DNA from: Thelephora terrestris
Taxonomy: Eukaryota > Basidiomycota > Agaricomycetes > Thelephorales > Thelephoraceae
Reading direction: 5' to 3'
DNA length: 64,000 bases
NCBI GenBank assembly: GCA_015956445.1
Contig: WIUZ02000005.1
Coordinates: 1,550,001-1,614,000, forward strand
This document shows positions 1 through 10,304 of the stretch, one piece after another (positions within the stretch are counted from its first letter, which is position 1; each line of letters starts with the position of its first letter). The notes below the pieces were generated by a model. The model saw only the letters and a program-made list of their open reading frames with translations. It had not been told where the DNA came from and made no database searches. The translations under genes were made by a program, and so were the position numbers.

Positions 1-888
1 TGGAGGGCGGAGGCTGGAGAGACTTGGCTGCGTCGGCATACTTTTGCTCCGGGCAGTTGCGGAGGTGCGCTTCGGATGTTGCGCATTCTGGAGCAACCGA
101 CTGGGGCTGAGATCGACGTCATCACCAATGACGAGGCCAATCTCGAAATCATCCTCGGGATGTGGGCTGGCGACCTTGGGCTTCCCGTCCACCGGCTGGT
201 TCTTCTTGAGTTCGAGGATCCGGTTCAGTTTCCTGGGACCCTTGTCGAACAAGCCGGAAGGGATCAATAAACCATCAAGTTGGTCTTCTTCATCGTCGTC
301 TGTGTCGGTTTCGGGTTGTGATGCAGACGTATAGTTTGAGGATGCGGAGCCATCGTGGAGACCAAGATTTGAGTAGGTATCAGATGATTGTGATGAAGAC
401 TGATCCTTGTCGCCCCACTCGAGCGAGCCTTTGGAGGACTGATGATGGAGAGAGAGGGGGCGGAGAGACAATTGAGTCATATCGTGAGGAAGGGAGAAGG
501 CGTCCTCGATATCGTCGTCCTCATTGAGAACAGGCGGAGTGGGTTTGGCAGGGCGGAGAGTAGGAATTGAAGCGACTTTAATTGTGGAGATTCCCTCCTC
601 ATCTTCGTCGTCGCCGCTTTCAGAGGGTTGAATTGGAGGGCGGATGTTGATAATGGTAGACGGTTGCTTGGTGATACCTGGGCGGGAGACGAGGCCATCA
701 ACAACGGCCTTAACCTTGGCCCCACCTGTTTGGCCAAGATCCATTTCGACGTCCCAGTCCATATCATCAAAGTCGTCGTCCCTGTCCGCTACCTGGGCGA
801 TGCGATGTATTGTTTCATCTTCCGGAAAATCGAAATCGGCATCGGGCCATTCCTCCCGGGTCTGGGCGGGTGCTGGGATAGTTATCAT
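1..888 (-). CDS. Byr4/Bfa1-like protein, N-terminal part (cut by window edge)
   Basis: A single frame stays open on the minus strand from an ATG at 888 to the left edge, about 296 codons, so the C-terminal part is missing. It starts MITIPAPAQTREEWPDADFDF and is strongly acidic and low-complexity, with motifs DDFDDMDWDVEMDLG, then Ser/Asp-rich stretches and a DGLLIPSGLFDKGPRKL segment. The DxDWDxEMDLG start followed by disordered acidic sequence resembles the basidiomycete Byr4/Bfa1 family, the GAP partner of Bub2/Cdc16 on the septation/mitotic-exit pathway at the spindle pole body. The coding call is firm because the frame is long, has no stop and is biased in composition; the family name is from memory of motifs and is only moderate. 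It could be another disordered acidic fungal protein. The plus-strand frame at 644-1360 is its antisense shadow. Confidence 0.6.
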   Translation of the reverse strand, partial: MITIPAPAQTREEWPDADFDFPEDETIHRIAQVADRDDDFDDMDWDVEMDLGQTGGAKVKAVVDGLVSRPGITKQPSTIINIRPPIQPSESGDDEDEEGISTIKVASIPTLRPAKPTPPVLNEDDDIEDAFSLPHDMTQLSLRPLSLHHQSSKGSLEWGDKDQSSSQSSDTYSNLGLHDGSASSNYTSASQPETDTDDDEEDQLDGLLIPSGLFDKGPRKLNRILELKKNQPVDGKPKVASPHPEDDFEIGLVIGDDVDLSPSRLLQNAQHPKRTSATARSKSMPTQPSLSSLRPP

Positions 889-2306
889 GTGGGAAGGTAA
901 TAGGGGTGCTCGAGAGAGTGAGAGGGTGAGAGAACGAGAGCTTGAAAGTAAGGTAGATGTTGCGAGACTGGTGAAATTCGGGAGAGAGCGAGAGTTGATT
1001 AGCAGGCGAGGAGTTGCATTATCCCTTGGGCTGCTGAAAAGTTGGTGGAGTACAGAAAAAGAGTGGATTGTCGACGCGGCTCTGGCGAGTAAATGTGGAC
1101 TCGGTAGACGAGTAGTTGCAAGTCGAAACGGCGGGTCGGATGGCGGGGGGCACGGGGAATATTTGACGAGGGATTCTCTCTCAAATTTCTCGAGGAGGGG
1201 TGAAGTGGTCTTGAGGCAGCGTGACCAGCCACAGCGTCACATCCGCATGTGGTGGGTGTGCAAACAACGCCAAACAATCGCTTTGGACAATGAACGCTGT
1301 GAACACAATGCGTGCGCTGTCCCTGCTGCCCCTCTGCCACGCGTACCACAATGGACGTAACCGACTATTATTCCCATTATCTGCTTGCAGCGAGCAATGA
1401 GGCCAACCACGCCCCGTCAACGTTTCAACGAAGAGGAAATCCGGCGTGGCGACCCGTCCAGCGAACACGAGACTTCCGGGTCCCACTTGTGCCTCTGCGA
1501 TGGGCCACACATCGGGCCCAAACAAGCCGCTCCTGCTTTCTTCGAATCGGATTTCTCCGCTCGCTTGTCGCAGCGATAGCGTGATTTCAAGCTGGGAAGA
1601 CCTCCACGTTTCTCGCTTGTCTTCCTTCCAATAGAACCATTTTCTACGCCTACTGGTCCCGGCTTTACAATCCCGCAGACATTTACCTCGCCCGCTTTCG
1701 GTCGTGCTCGAGCGTGGATACCCAAACGAGTGACTTTAACAGCCTGGCGTTTCACCCGATCCCAGATCTACGTGATGCCGCATGTCCATTCTTCGGTGAG
1801 CAGTTGAGTGCGGAAAGTCCACCGGGCGGTCTGCCTCCTTGTTTTTCGCGGGTGGTACTCCCCATGGGTGTTCTGTAACGCACGTGCCCGTTATTAGTTC
1901 TTTCTACCAGTTGTCTGCACTCTACGCCCGTGTACAAAAGCAGCGAAGACACCTTCCATGGGAATACCACGCCAGACTGAATCCTCGGAGATGAATTTTG
2001 GCCCAGATCAGACGCTTCCCAGAGTAAATTTTATTTATTTCCACGATTTATTACATCTTCGGAACTGTAGCGCCGAACGCTGGGTTCATTGCCCGGATGA
2101 AGTTAAAGTTTCGCAAGAAGAACTTGCTCAGAGCGTCCAAGTTTTTACCGAGAACATCCACCGACGGATTTCCACTGTGCGCGACAACGTCACGTGTATC
2201 AGAGTGTTCTCGCAATTCTTCAAGGTCACCTGGGCCTTCGAAACTACTATGGGCGACTTCGTCTTCGAGCTTGATTGGCTAAGCGACCCCATATAGGATG
2301 TGCAGA
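889..2306. other. Intergenic, no gene recognised
   Basis: This 1.4-kb stretch lies upstream of the minus-strand Byr4-like gene and downstream of NRDE2. It holds several overlapping frames of 60-114 codons on both strands (for example 1417-1755 minus, 1958-2296 plus), but none shows a recognisable domain or a chain of splice-linked exons. It should contain the promoter of the Byr4-like gene. Confidence 0.5.
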
Positions 2307-5300
2307 TCAATATGGCCTTAACCTTCGCAACTCTTCAGCGTTATACTCAACGTCCTCCTCCCCATAATCGTCGCCCCGTCCACGTAAGCCAGAAGCGTCG
2401 GTCTCCGCCGGCTCAAGCTCCAGATCTTTCCTCAACCTCAACCCCCGTTCGATCATCCCTTCCGCAACTTTCGTCAACTCCCTCGACTCGAACACCGAAC
2501 GAAGCGGCCCAAAAGCCAACAGATACAACTCCTTCACCAACGGGCATTCCTTGATGGCGAGGAAGAACAAGCTCTTCGCTTGCGTCAAATTACCGTCGAT
2601 CACCTCGAGTTCGATCAAGAACCTCCACAGGATTGGGCTTCCTTTCGTCCTGTGTACAGTAACGCCGAGGCTTGGTATCAGCACAATCCAGAAACGATAT
2701 CGTGGGAAGGTCTCGATGGCGGATTCATACCTTTCATGCTTGACCGCGCTGTTCAGCCCGCTTCTAGCCCTCTCTTTTTCCAACTGCCACCGCCCGTGTT
2801 CCCACCCGGATTCAATCCAAAGATCTACCATCCTTCTCATCAGGTCTTTGTCTCTTACCTCCCCATCGACCATCACATCCCCCAGCTGCTCCCTAACCTT
2901 ACCCCACACACCCTGTCCTCGCTCACCCTCCAAGAACATTGCTAACACGAACGAGTTGCTGGGGTACAACAGTAGCGCCTTCTCAGCCCTCTTCCGAAGC
3001 ATCTCTGGAGGACATGGATTCCGTAGCGTGACTCCATAATGGTAGATCAGCGCTAGCGATACCATCACCAGTGACTCCAATTCCCGAGTCCCGGTGGCCG
3101 AAGATAAATCGACCCTGTCCATGTGATTGTCCAGAATGACCAGGGCAGCAGGTAACGAGGACGTAAGGAGCTCGAGCAACGCTCGAGACTTGGTCCAGGC
3201 CATCCGATTCCTAACCGGCTCCCACGCATCCAATCCATTCTTGCCCGAGATTGGGTTCGCCGTCGACCTTTGAATGTTGTCCTCCAACTGGCGTTTTGCA
3301 CGCAACACCGCAACACCGAGCGATCCTTCGACGCCCACCGACTTGAGAATCACTTCCTGAGAAGCCTCGTGCTGCCCAGCTAACCATTCCATCTCGGCCC
3401 AGGTCCACCACAGATCTCCTGCATCTAAGTTTCCAACCTGCGATCCTTGCGAGATCAACACCGTGTTGTACACCTTTCGAGCGTTGTCCAGTTTTCCACG
3501 AGATCGCTCCAGCGCTGCGTGGATCCGCCACCTCTCAAGCGATCGCTCGTCGGAGGAAAGGAAGGACTGTGAAGTTTTCAACGCACTGGGAAAAACTTCA
3601 GTTGCTGACCGGCGAAAGTGGTGATAACACCCGACCTTTTGTTGTTCACCACATTCTCGAATGCTATGGCCAGTGAATCCCATTCGCGATCGTCTCCCTC
3701 AACTCTACACTGTTGGAAGATCCGCCTTACAAACCCTTCTTCCACGTGCTCAACATCCCGCTTCGCCCATCCAGCCTCCACTAGTCCATCGTAAGCGTCA
3801 ACGGTGCCATGACCCCAATTTTTGATGGGAAGAACGCCCCTTGAAAACGTCCTTTCACCGCCAACAATCGCACCGCACTGAGCGTCAGAGAGCTGGCGTG
3901 CTGTCATTACGTCCTTAGGGAATAGGGTTCGGAGATAAGCCGGCCGGGTCAGGATGGTATAGGTCCATCTGTCGTCCCAGTTCTCGCCAGAGAGATCTGA
4001 AAGCGTCTTCGAGAAGCCGGGGATGTGAAGCCCCAAGAACGAGAGCCAGATAAGCCTAAAGATCCGCTTCGCTTCAACGGTCCTCAAGGGTACCAGCAGC
4101 CGCCGGATGTCAGAGAACAGCACCGTCGAGTACGGATCGTCGGTCTCGTCGGTGGAACGCGTTGGAACGGTAAACCGTAGATCGCAGTCGCTTTCCTCAG
4201 TCGCCCACCTTTGGAAGGGTTCCGAAACGGTCAACGAGGGGATCAGGCTTGACGACGGTAAGGGCGCGACCACGTATTCCGGGTTACCGGAAGAAACCCA
4301 GTCTGCCCATCCTTTCGCCTCGCACTCTCCGAATCGAGGGTGTTCCGACTCCCAGAACTCCTCAAGTGAGTCCAGAAGCACCTCCGTCGGTTGGCCAACA
4401 AGGGATTGCGGTACGTGAAAAGCCCTGTATAGTCGTAGGTGAACAGTCACTGACAGTGGACGGGGGCTGAACTTACAACTCAGCTTGGCTTTGGAAAAGG
4501 GCAGTAGCACGTTCGATGAACCCTGTTTCCGGTGTCAACGAGGCTGCCGAAAGGTTTTTAATATTGTGTAACATACCCGCCTGTTGAAGAATCACAGCGG
4601 CGCGCCACTGGACCCGCAGGCCACCAATCTCCGTGTGCCGTAAATGCTCCAGTGCGTACACGACATCTTCCATCATTCCTTCCATTCCGTCCCTAGACCT
4701 CGAAAGCTTCCAATCCAACCACGCCATCCAGACATCAACGGACCGTAGCGCCAAGGCGTCGTCCCACTCGCGATGAAGCCTCCGCTCGTCCCAGACCTCT
4801 CCTCCCGCTCGGAGATGTTTGAGACGTAAAGTGATCGAGGCCTTGTTCGATGGGTGCGCTGATACCGCACGCGATAGGATCGATTCAGCGATCTCGGCCC
4901 GAACTTTCGCGGAGTTCTTCGTATCGAGAGCGACTGAGGAGATTGAGTGGGATAATAAGCCGAGCCACGACTGCACGGAAGTAGGGTCCTCGCGGAGCTT
5001 CTCTTCCAACTTCTTAATAGCCATTTGCCTGGACGTGAGAATCAGCGCCACTCCCTCGGATTCCTCCTCGGCCGCCTCAGAAGATTCGTCAGACTCCGAA
5101 GTAAATCCGTCCCTATCCTCGGAGTCGACTGTGGGATGGATCGTCGTTGTGACCGTGCGCTGTTGGGCCATATCTCTACGACGAGCGTTCGATTGGGAAG
5201 GTTTACCGGAAAGACGGAGGAAACCTTCCCCATCTTCATCGGCGTCACGCGGGTTGATGTTAGGAAGAGCCGAGACGGGGCGAGGAGGTTGCAACAGGAG

Positions 5301-5904
5301 GCGTCTAGCCTTGGGGTCCGTAAGGGATATTTGCTATTCGCGAGACCCGGATAGAACAAGAATATCAGCACGACTGGTCCTGACGGGTTATGTGACGATC
5401 CGCTACGTAGCAAGGGAATCCTTACCTTCCGCCGGCCTTTCGTCGATCTGGGGGCAACCTCTATCCCTTGGCTACTTCTCTTCACGACTACGAGGCTGGG
5501 ACCGAGGCCCATCACGTAACTACCGCCTGTAATATTGATTAGTTGTACTTGACGAGGTTCTGGAAGGACCTACGCGCGACTAGATTGTACTTGGGGATGC
5601 GTATTGAGTCTGTGCCACCTCCGTGGGCCGCGGTGCGGTTACCCCTGTAGTCGGAAAAGAACGTAGTCGACGAAGATGTAGCTTCCCGGTGATCGTCTCC
5701 CTTAAAGTCGTAGTCACGATCGCGACGTTCGTGCTTGTGCTTGTGTTTGCGTGCAGGCTTTTCTGATTCATCGACATTTCGGGTTCGTTCTCTGCTGCGT
5801 TTTCTATCTTTCTTTGAAGATTTATGTTTGGAAGAAGGAGCAGAAACTTCAGAGTCTGGTTGTGGTGGCTGGGTCGGCGGAAACGATTTGAAGGATGGGA
5901 TCAT
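2307..5904 (-). CDS. NRDE2: NRDE2 family nuclear RNA surveillance protein (HAT repeats)
   Basis: Multi-exon gene starting MIPSFKSFPPTQPP at 5904. The first exon encodes a Lys/Arg/His-rich disordered region (SKKDRKRSRERTR, RKHKHKHERRD), then FFSDYRGN and RIPKYN, the conserved NRDE2 N-terminal signature. An intron with branch CTAAT and acceptor TTACAG leads to GSYVMGLGPSLVVVKRSSQ, and further exons carry a superhelical HAT/TPR-like region: MAIKKLEEKLREDPTSVQSW at about 5.0 kb, FWESEHPRFGE at 4.3 kb, ERWRIHAALERSRGKLDNAR at 3.5 kb. It ends EELRRLRPY at 2307. NRDE2 proteins act in the nucleus with Mtr4-type helicase to control exosome targeting, splicing and RNA silencing. Exon joins at about 5566/5520, 5451/5330, 4590/4535, 4460/4408 and 3650/3597 were read by eye. 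It shares a short promoter region with NIP7. Confidence 0.88.
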
Positions 5905-6071
5905 TTGTTTGATGTGGGAAGCAACCGTGAGAATTCCACTTTGGCTTGAAAATTGTCCCCCTGACCTCGATCTGGGTCTCGAATATATAAAGACACAGGG
6001 TCTCGACTCCTTCAGTCCCCCTTCACCGTTATCTCTCTCACCCATCCCCCACCTTCGCCACATCATCATAA
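5905..6071. promoter_or_regulatory. Bidirectional promoter interval NRDE2/NIP7
   Basis: Only 167 nt separate the predicted start codons of two divergent genes that act in RNA processing. The interval contains an AATATATAAA run near 5981-5990 and pyrimidine-rich sequence just before the NIP7 ATG. Promoter function is inferred from position. Confidence 0.4.
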
Positions 6072-7001
6072 ATGCGGCCCTTGACTGAGGAAGAGAGCAG
6101 GACAGTTTTTGAGAAGCTCGCGAACTACATCGTGAGTGCTACTTCTCCTTCCGCCTTTGACGATCTGACACCAGCCCATGCAGGGGAGAAATCTCATCAA
6201 ACTCATCGACAGGCCGGACGGACCCTACTGTTTTCGCCTCCACAAAGATAGAGTGTTTTACGTTTCCGAGTCCTCAATGCGTCTCGGGATATCAGTAGCA
6301 CGGTCAAATCTCGTCTCGCTCGGGACGTGCTTTGGAAAATTCAGCAAGAGCGGGAAATTCAAATTACACATAACTGCCCTCGACCATCTTGCTCAATATG
6401 CCAAGTACAAGGTATGTTGGGCTTTGTTACAAATTTCCACCTTCGCCCACAGTCGAGTCTCACGCCATTGTGACTGCAGGTTTGGATAAAACCCAACGGA
6501 GAGATGCCATTCCTCTACGGGAACCACGTGTTGAAAGCACATCTTGGACGTATCACTGAGGACACGCCGGAACACCAGGGTGTGGTCGTCTACAGCATGA
6601 ATGACACTCCGCTGGTACGTACCGCCCAAATCAACCCGCTCAACCCTTCTATACAACTGTCGCTCCGGTGATTTCTGGTTCTGATCTGTACCCCCGTTTT
6701 ATCTATAGGGCTTTGGGGTAACGGCACGATCAACAGTTGACACGCGGAAGCTAGATCCAACTTCCATCATCGTATTTCACCAAGCGTAAGCGGTCTCGAC
6801 CCTCCGGTGATGATAGACCGGCCGTGTGCTTACAACGGTCTTTTCTTTCGCTTTTCCAGTGATGTCGGAGAATACCTTCGCGACGAGGTGAGCCAATTTT
6901 CCTACTTGCCACGTCATCTTTACCGCGCCGGTGCGGCCGCGGAAACTGAGAATCTGACGGAACTGACGAAACTTTCGTGATTTCAGGAGACTCTATTTTG
7001 A
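6072..7001 (+). CDS. NIP7: NIP7 60S ribosome biogenesis factor
   Basis: Six exons join without a frame break: 6072-6131, 6184-6411, 6480-6614, 6709-6785, 6860-6887, 6987-7001. The protein is about 180 residues, the normal length for NIP7. It starts [20 protein letters not shown], contains [13 protein letters not shown] and [14 protein letters not shown], then the C-terminal PUA domain with [23 protein letters not shown]-like [10 protein letters not shown] and GVTARSTVD, and ends EYLRDEETLF, the usual NIP7 end. NIP7 binds RNA through its PUA domain and acts in 27S pre-rRNA processing and 60S assembly in the nucleolus. All donors are GTRNGN and all acceptors are YAG. Two of the exons are tiny (28 and 15 nt), so automated prediction may miss the C-terminus. 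Confidence 0.95.
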
Positions 7002-7921
7002 AAGGCGCCACAGGATGATGCCTTGCGGTCGTTTTTTTTTCTCTGTGACATCTTGGGCATCAAATTATCTAGGTTTGAAGTGCTCGGCCATTGAAATTTC
7101 GTGTCCTATGGTGGTATGTATCATATGTCGCAGCTCTCCTGTCCTCATTGGGTTTTTTTTTCGTCTCTGGTTAATCAATGCTATGCTATGCGCCCGTGTT
7201 ACTCCGAAACCTTGAATTGTTTACGACAGGCCCACCCGGGGTTTGTGGTCTTGTATTGGCTCCCTTGAACCTGATTAATGGCGGCATCGAGGCGTGGGGC
7301 CTTGAGGGGTAGGCCTAACGACCGTGCTCACGCCCAAAGTTAGTTGAGCAGATCAGGTTTGCCCCCGGCTGATCGTGTTCAGCGTCCAACAATCCTCGTG
7401 TGGTCCTGTCGCCATCTCTGACGTTTCATGAGTGTATTCGGAACGGGTCGTTACGTGGCAGCTTTGGAATCCCAATAGGCCGCTACAAACTTGGCAGCTA
7501 AATACAATCACATCCTAGGCTGGGCGGTTTCGAACCGTATGGGCATCAGGAGCACGTTTGTCTAAGAGTGGTTAAGAGATCTCTCGCTTCGTGTCGACGT
7601 CATGGATCTAGATTTGGGGACGGACCGAGGAATGGATTCATCAGGCCGAGGGCCCAGCCCCTCGCCGCTGTCGTTTACAGTCATACTTTGGTCATGGCCG
7701 CACAGTGACAAACTTTCCGCGGACCGTGGACGATGGGAGAGATCAAGGGTGCATGCGTCCTCTGCTCGCTGAACGGGGAATGCCACGTCAATGATCGCAG
7801 CACATGGCAGTAATGATTAGTATCACGATAAGCCATACAAACTCGACTACTTGAACTGAGTCCCTGATTTAGTCATCGATCGCCTCGCCACCGAGAACGG
7901 GGAGAAATCGTGATCAGCAGA
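7002..7921. other. Convergent intergenic region, nothing recognised
   Basis: About 0.9 kb lies between the 3' ends of NIP7 and the cyclophilin gene. It must hold both 3' UTRs. I see no convincing coding exons, tRNA-like folds or terminal repeats here. Confidence 0.5.
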
Positions 7922-10136
7922 TCACCACCCTTCAAAATCACCGAAGCCGAGCTTCCTCTTCTTTGCACCCTCTTCTACCGGAATCTTACCGAATGGATTG
8001 GGTGGGCCGTCCAATGGCCGTTTGAGATTAAGGTAGCGACCAACACCGCCTGCTGACCCGGAGCTCCCCGTTTCAGGGCCCAGGTCTGGCCCGGCCCCCA
8101 GCTTCGTGCCGAACCAATTCATATCGTCCGTGTCCTTCTTCGGAGCCTTCATTCCGGTCTTGGCTTCCTCCTCCGCTTGAGTTTTCCTCGCCCGACGTCT
8201 CTCTTCCCGGCGTTTATATTCTTCAAATGGGTCTTGATATCTATCAGGATCCTCGTCAGCTTCGATGGGACGCGGGAAAGGAGTATTAAAGATTTACGAA
8301 CACGATGACATCAGTTATTCGTACCGGCTTCGCAGGACGTTCGGTACCTGCCTTCACCGGCAACTTCTCCAAAGCGTCCAGCACCTCGTCTCCTCCTACT
8401 AAGCTTCCAAACACGGTATGCTTCTTATCTAGATGGGGCGTAGGCTTGAACGTAATAAACCATTGGGAGCTAAATGGATCAGCCACCGAAACGAAGAGAC
8501 CAGGCGATCGTTTATCACCAATATGGTCGAAACAGTCATACAACGATAGGGGCGAACGGGTATGTCGGGTGCGAATCAATTCGAGAACTAGACGGCAGAT
8601 AAGCAAGAAGCTAACCCATTCGTGTTGGCACCTTTGTTGGCCATGGAAATCACACCACGTTTGTCGTGTTTTGCAGCGCCCTTTAAATCGTGTTCATCTC
8701 TGAAAGGAGTACCCCAATGCGATTCTCCGCCTGCGCCGGTACCGCTAGGGTCGCCAGTTTGGATCTGCCAGTGCTCAAACACGCTACTCGATCTGCGGTT
8801 TTTTCGAAATACTTACCATGAATCCTGGAACCAATCGGTGAAAAAGTACATCCTTGTATTTGCCTGCTTTTGCCAACATCAGGAAGTTGTAGCATGTTTT
8901 TGGTGCCTGCACAATCAACGGCCGGTGGGTATCAGAAGGCGGCCCTAGAAAGTGCAGGTTGTGTCCCCACCTTTTCACAAAACAATTCAATGTTCAGACC
9001 TCCCCCGCCTAGGCTTGTGATTACACGACAATAGGCACGACGCTTCCCGACATCCTTTTCCTTACCCTTACCCTTGAGTGGGTTAGAGAACTCTTCAAAC
9101 ATTAGTTCCTCCTATGAGCGTGAAAGGGCAGGGCCATTAGTCGCAAGCACTCGCGAGACGTAACAAGAGGTGCGTAAATCTTACTTCATCCCAGAGTAAC
9201 TTAGTGTTTGTATTTGTGGTGGGATCCACGGAGGTGGAAGTTAGGGATGCCCCAGGAAGGCCATTCGAATAAGGCGAGATGTTCCCTCGGGTGAGAATTA
9301 GTCACGATGGGCCAGGATAAGATAGATGAAGACCTACAAGGGACCGCGGCCTTCTCCTTAACGGCGTTCACGGCTGTAGGTTTTGGTTTGGTCACCTGTT
9401 TCTCGTTGGTCTGTTGAGTCGCGACTTTCGTTGATGTCGATGGAACAGACGCCGGGGGCATTCCATGTGGGTTCTGTAAGGTAATGACATCCTCTCTGGG
9501 ACTCGTCAGTCGAGTAAGCGTGCACAACGTGCTCGTGTGCGCACTTTTTGAATTTGACGTCGTCTAATAGGTCCTTGCCTCCTTTGACACTCTCTGCGAG
9601 GTAGACGTTTCCGGTTGTAGCGATGGCAACAATATGCGAATGCTCGCTGAATGGCTTAAAGGATATCGGGTCGTGGTACTCCCCGGTCGTCTTACGTGAG
9701 TAGTTGAGTTTGATGAGGTCCTCTGGTTTCAAAGGCTCCTTTGTCACGGGATTCGTATTATCGTGTTGCCTATATTGCGAAAATAACATGAATGACCGGC
9801 CACCGGCCCCTCGGGGGTTACGGGTACCAAGTACGTACTTAAGCCAAGGTATGATGTTGACTAGATCGAAAACAGCCCCAGTGCCATCGCTGTTCCTCGC
9901 GCATACGGGGTGTTCAAATGGTTGGAACGAAAGGGCGCAGCAGTCAAAAGGCTGGCGAGCTTGCGGGGGTCCAGCATCCGGTTTCCTGTGGAGAGAGCTC
10001 GGTCAGAGCGCCATCGTCGACCCGGTTTTGAGAGAACGTACTGCACGTAGCCAGAAGACGAGGCGGTGTGATGACCTCCATACACGCCAGTGTGTTCCGA
10101 ATGGGTCACGTAAAGTTTGTCCGTGTTCTTGCCCAT
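7922..10136 (-). CDS. CYP8: U-box cyclophilin, PPIL2/CYP8 type
   Basis: Starts [15 protein letters not shown] at 10136, the conserved PPIL2 start, with HTASSSG a little further on. Exon 2 encodes the U-box ([16 protein letters not shown] and [14 protein letters not shown]), continuing after an intron with [19 protein letters not shown] and [19 protein letters not shown]. The cyclophilin domain lies at about 8.3-9.1 kb, with GGGE-type sequence, [31 protein letters not shown] and [13 protein letters not shown]. The C-terminus (7922-8152) is a low-complexity tail with NWFGTKLG and ending [13 protein letters not shown], typical of this family. PPIL2 proteins are nuclear peptidyl-prolyl isomerases with U-box ubiquitin-ligase activity that associate with the spliceosome. 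At least seven exons are needed; boundaries are approximate. Confidence 0.88.
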
Positions 10137-10304
10137 GGTGGCTGATCGAGTCGAAGAGGGAGCGGTGGCTGTCGATCATCACCGTCCGGAACGTCGGGAG
10201 TTCTCCATTGTTGTCTACGTCGACGGAACAGGTCTGTTGTTCGTTACTTGACTCCTTTCTTGAGCCATCTGACATATTTTTATTTTCGCGGTATGTAACA
10301 GGAG

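Noticed and set aside
644-1360. 238-codon plus-strand frame
   Set aside because: Its first part is antisense to the long acidic Byr4-like frame and its protein has no domain or splice partner; composition (many Arg, Trp, Ser) is typical of a shadow.
1958-2296. 112-codon plus-strand frame before the NRDE2 3' end
   Set aside because: No recognisable domain, no splice-linked neighbours and it lies in the likely NRDE2 3' UTR region. Could be real but unsupported.
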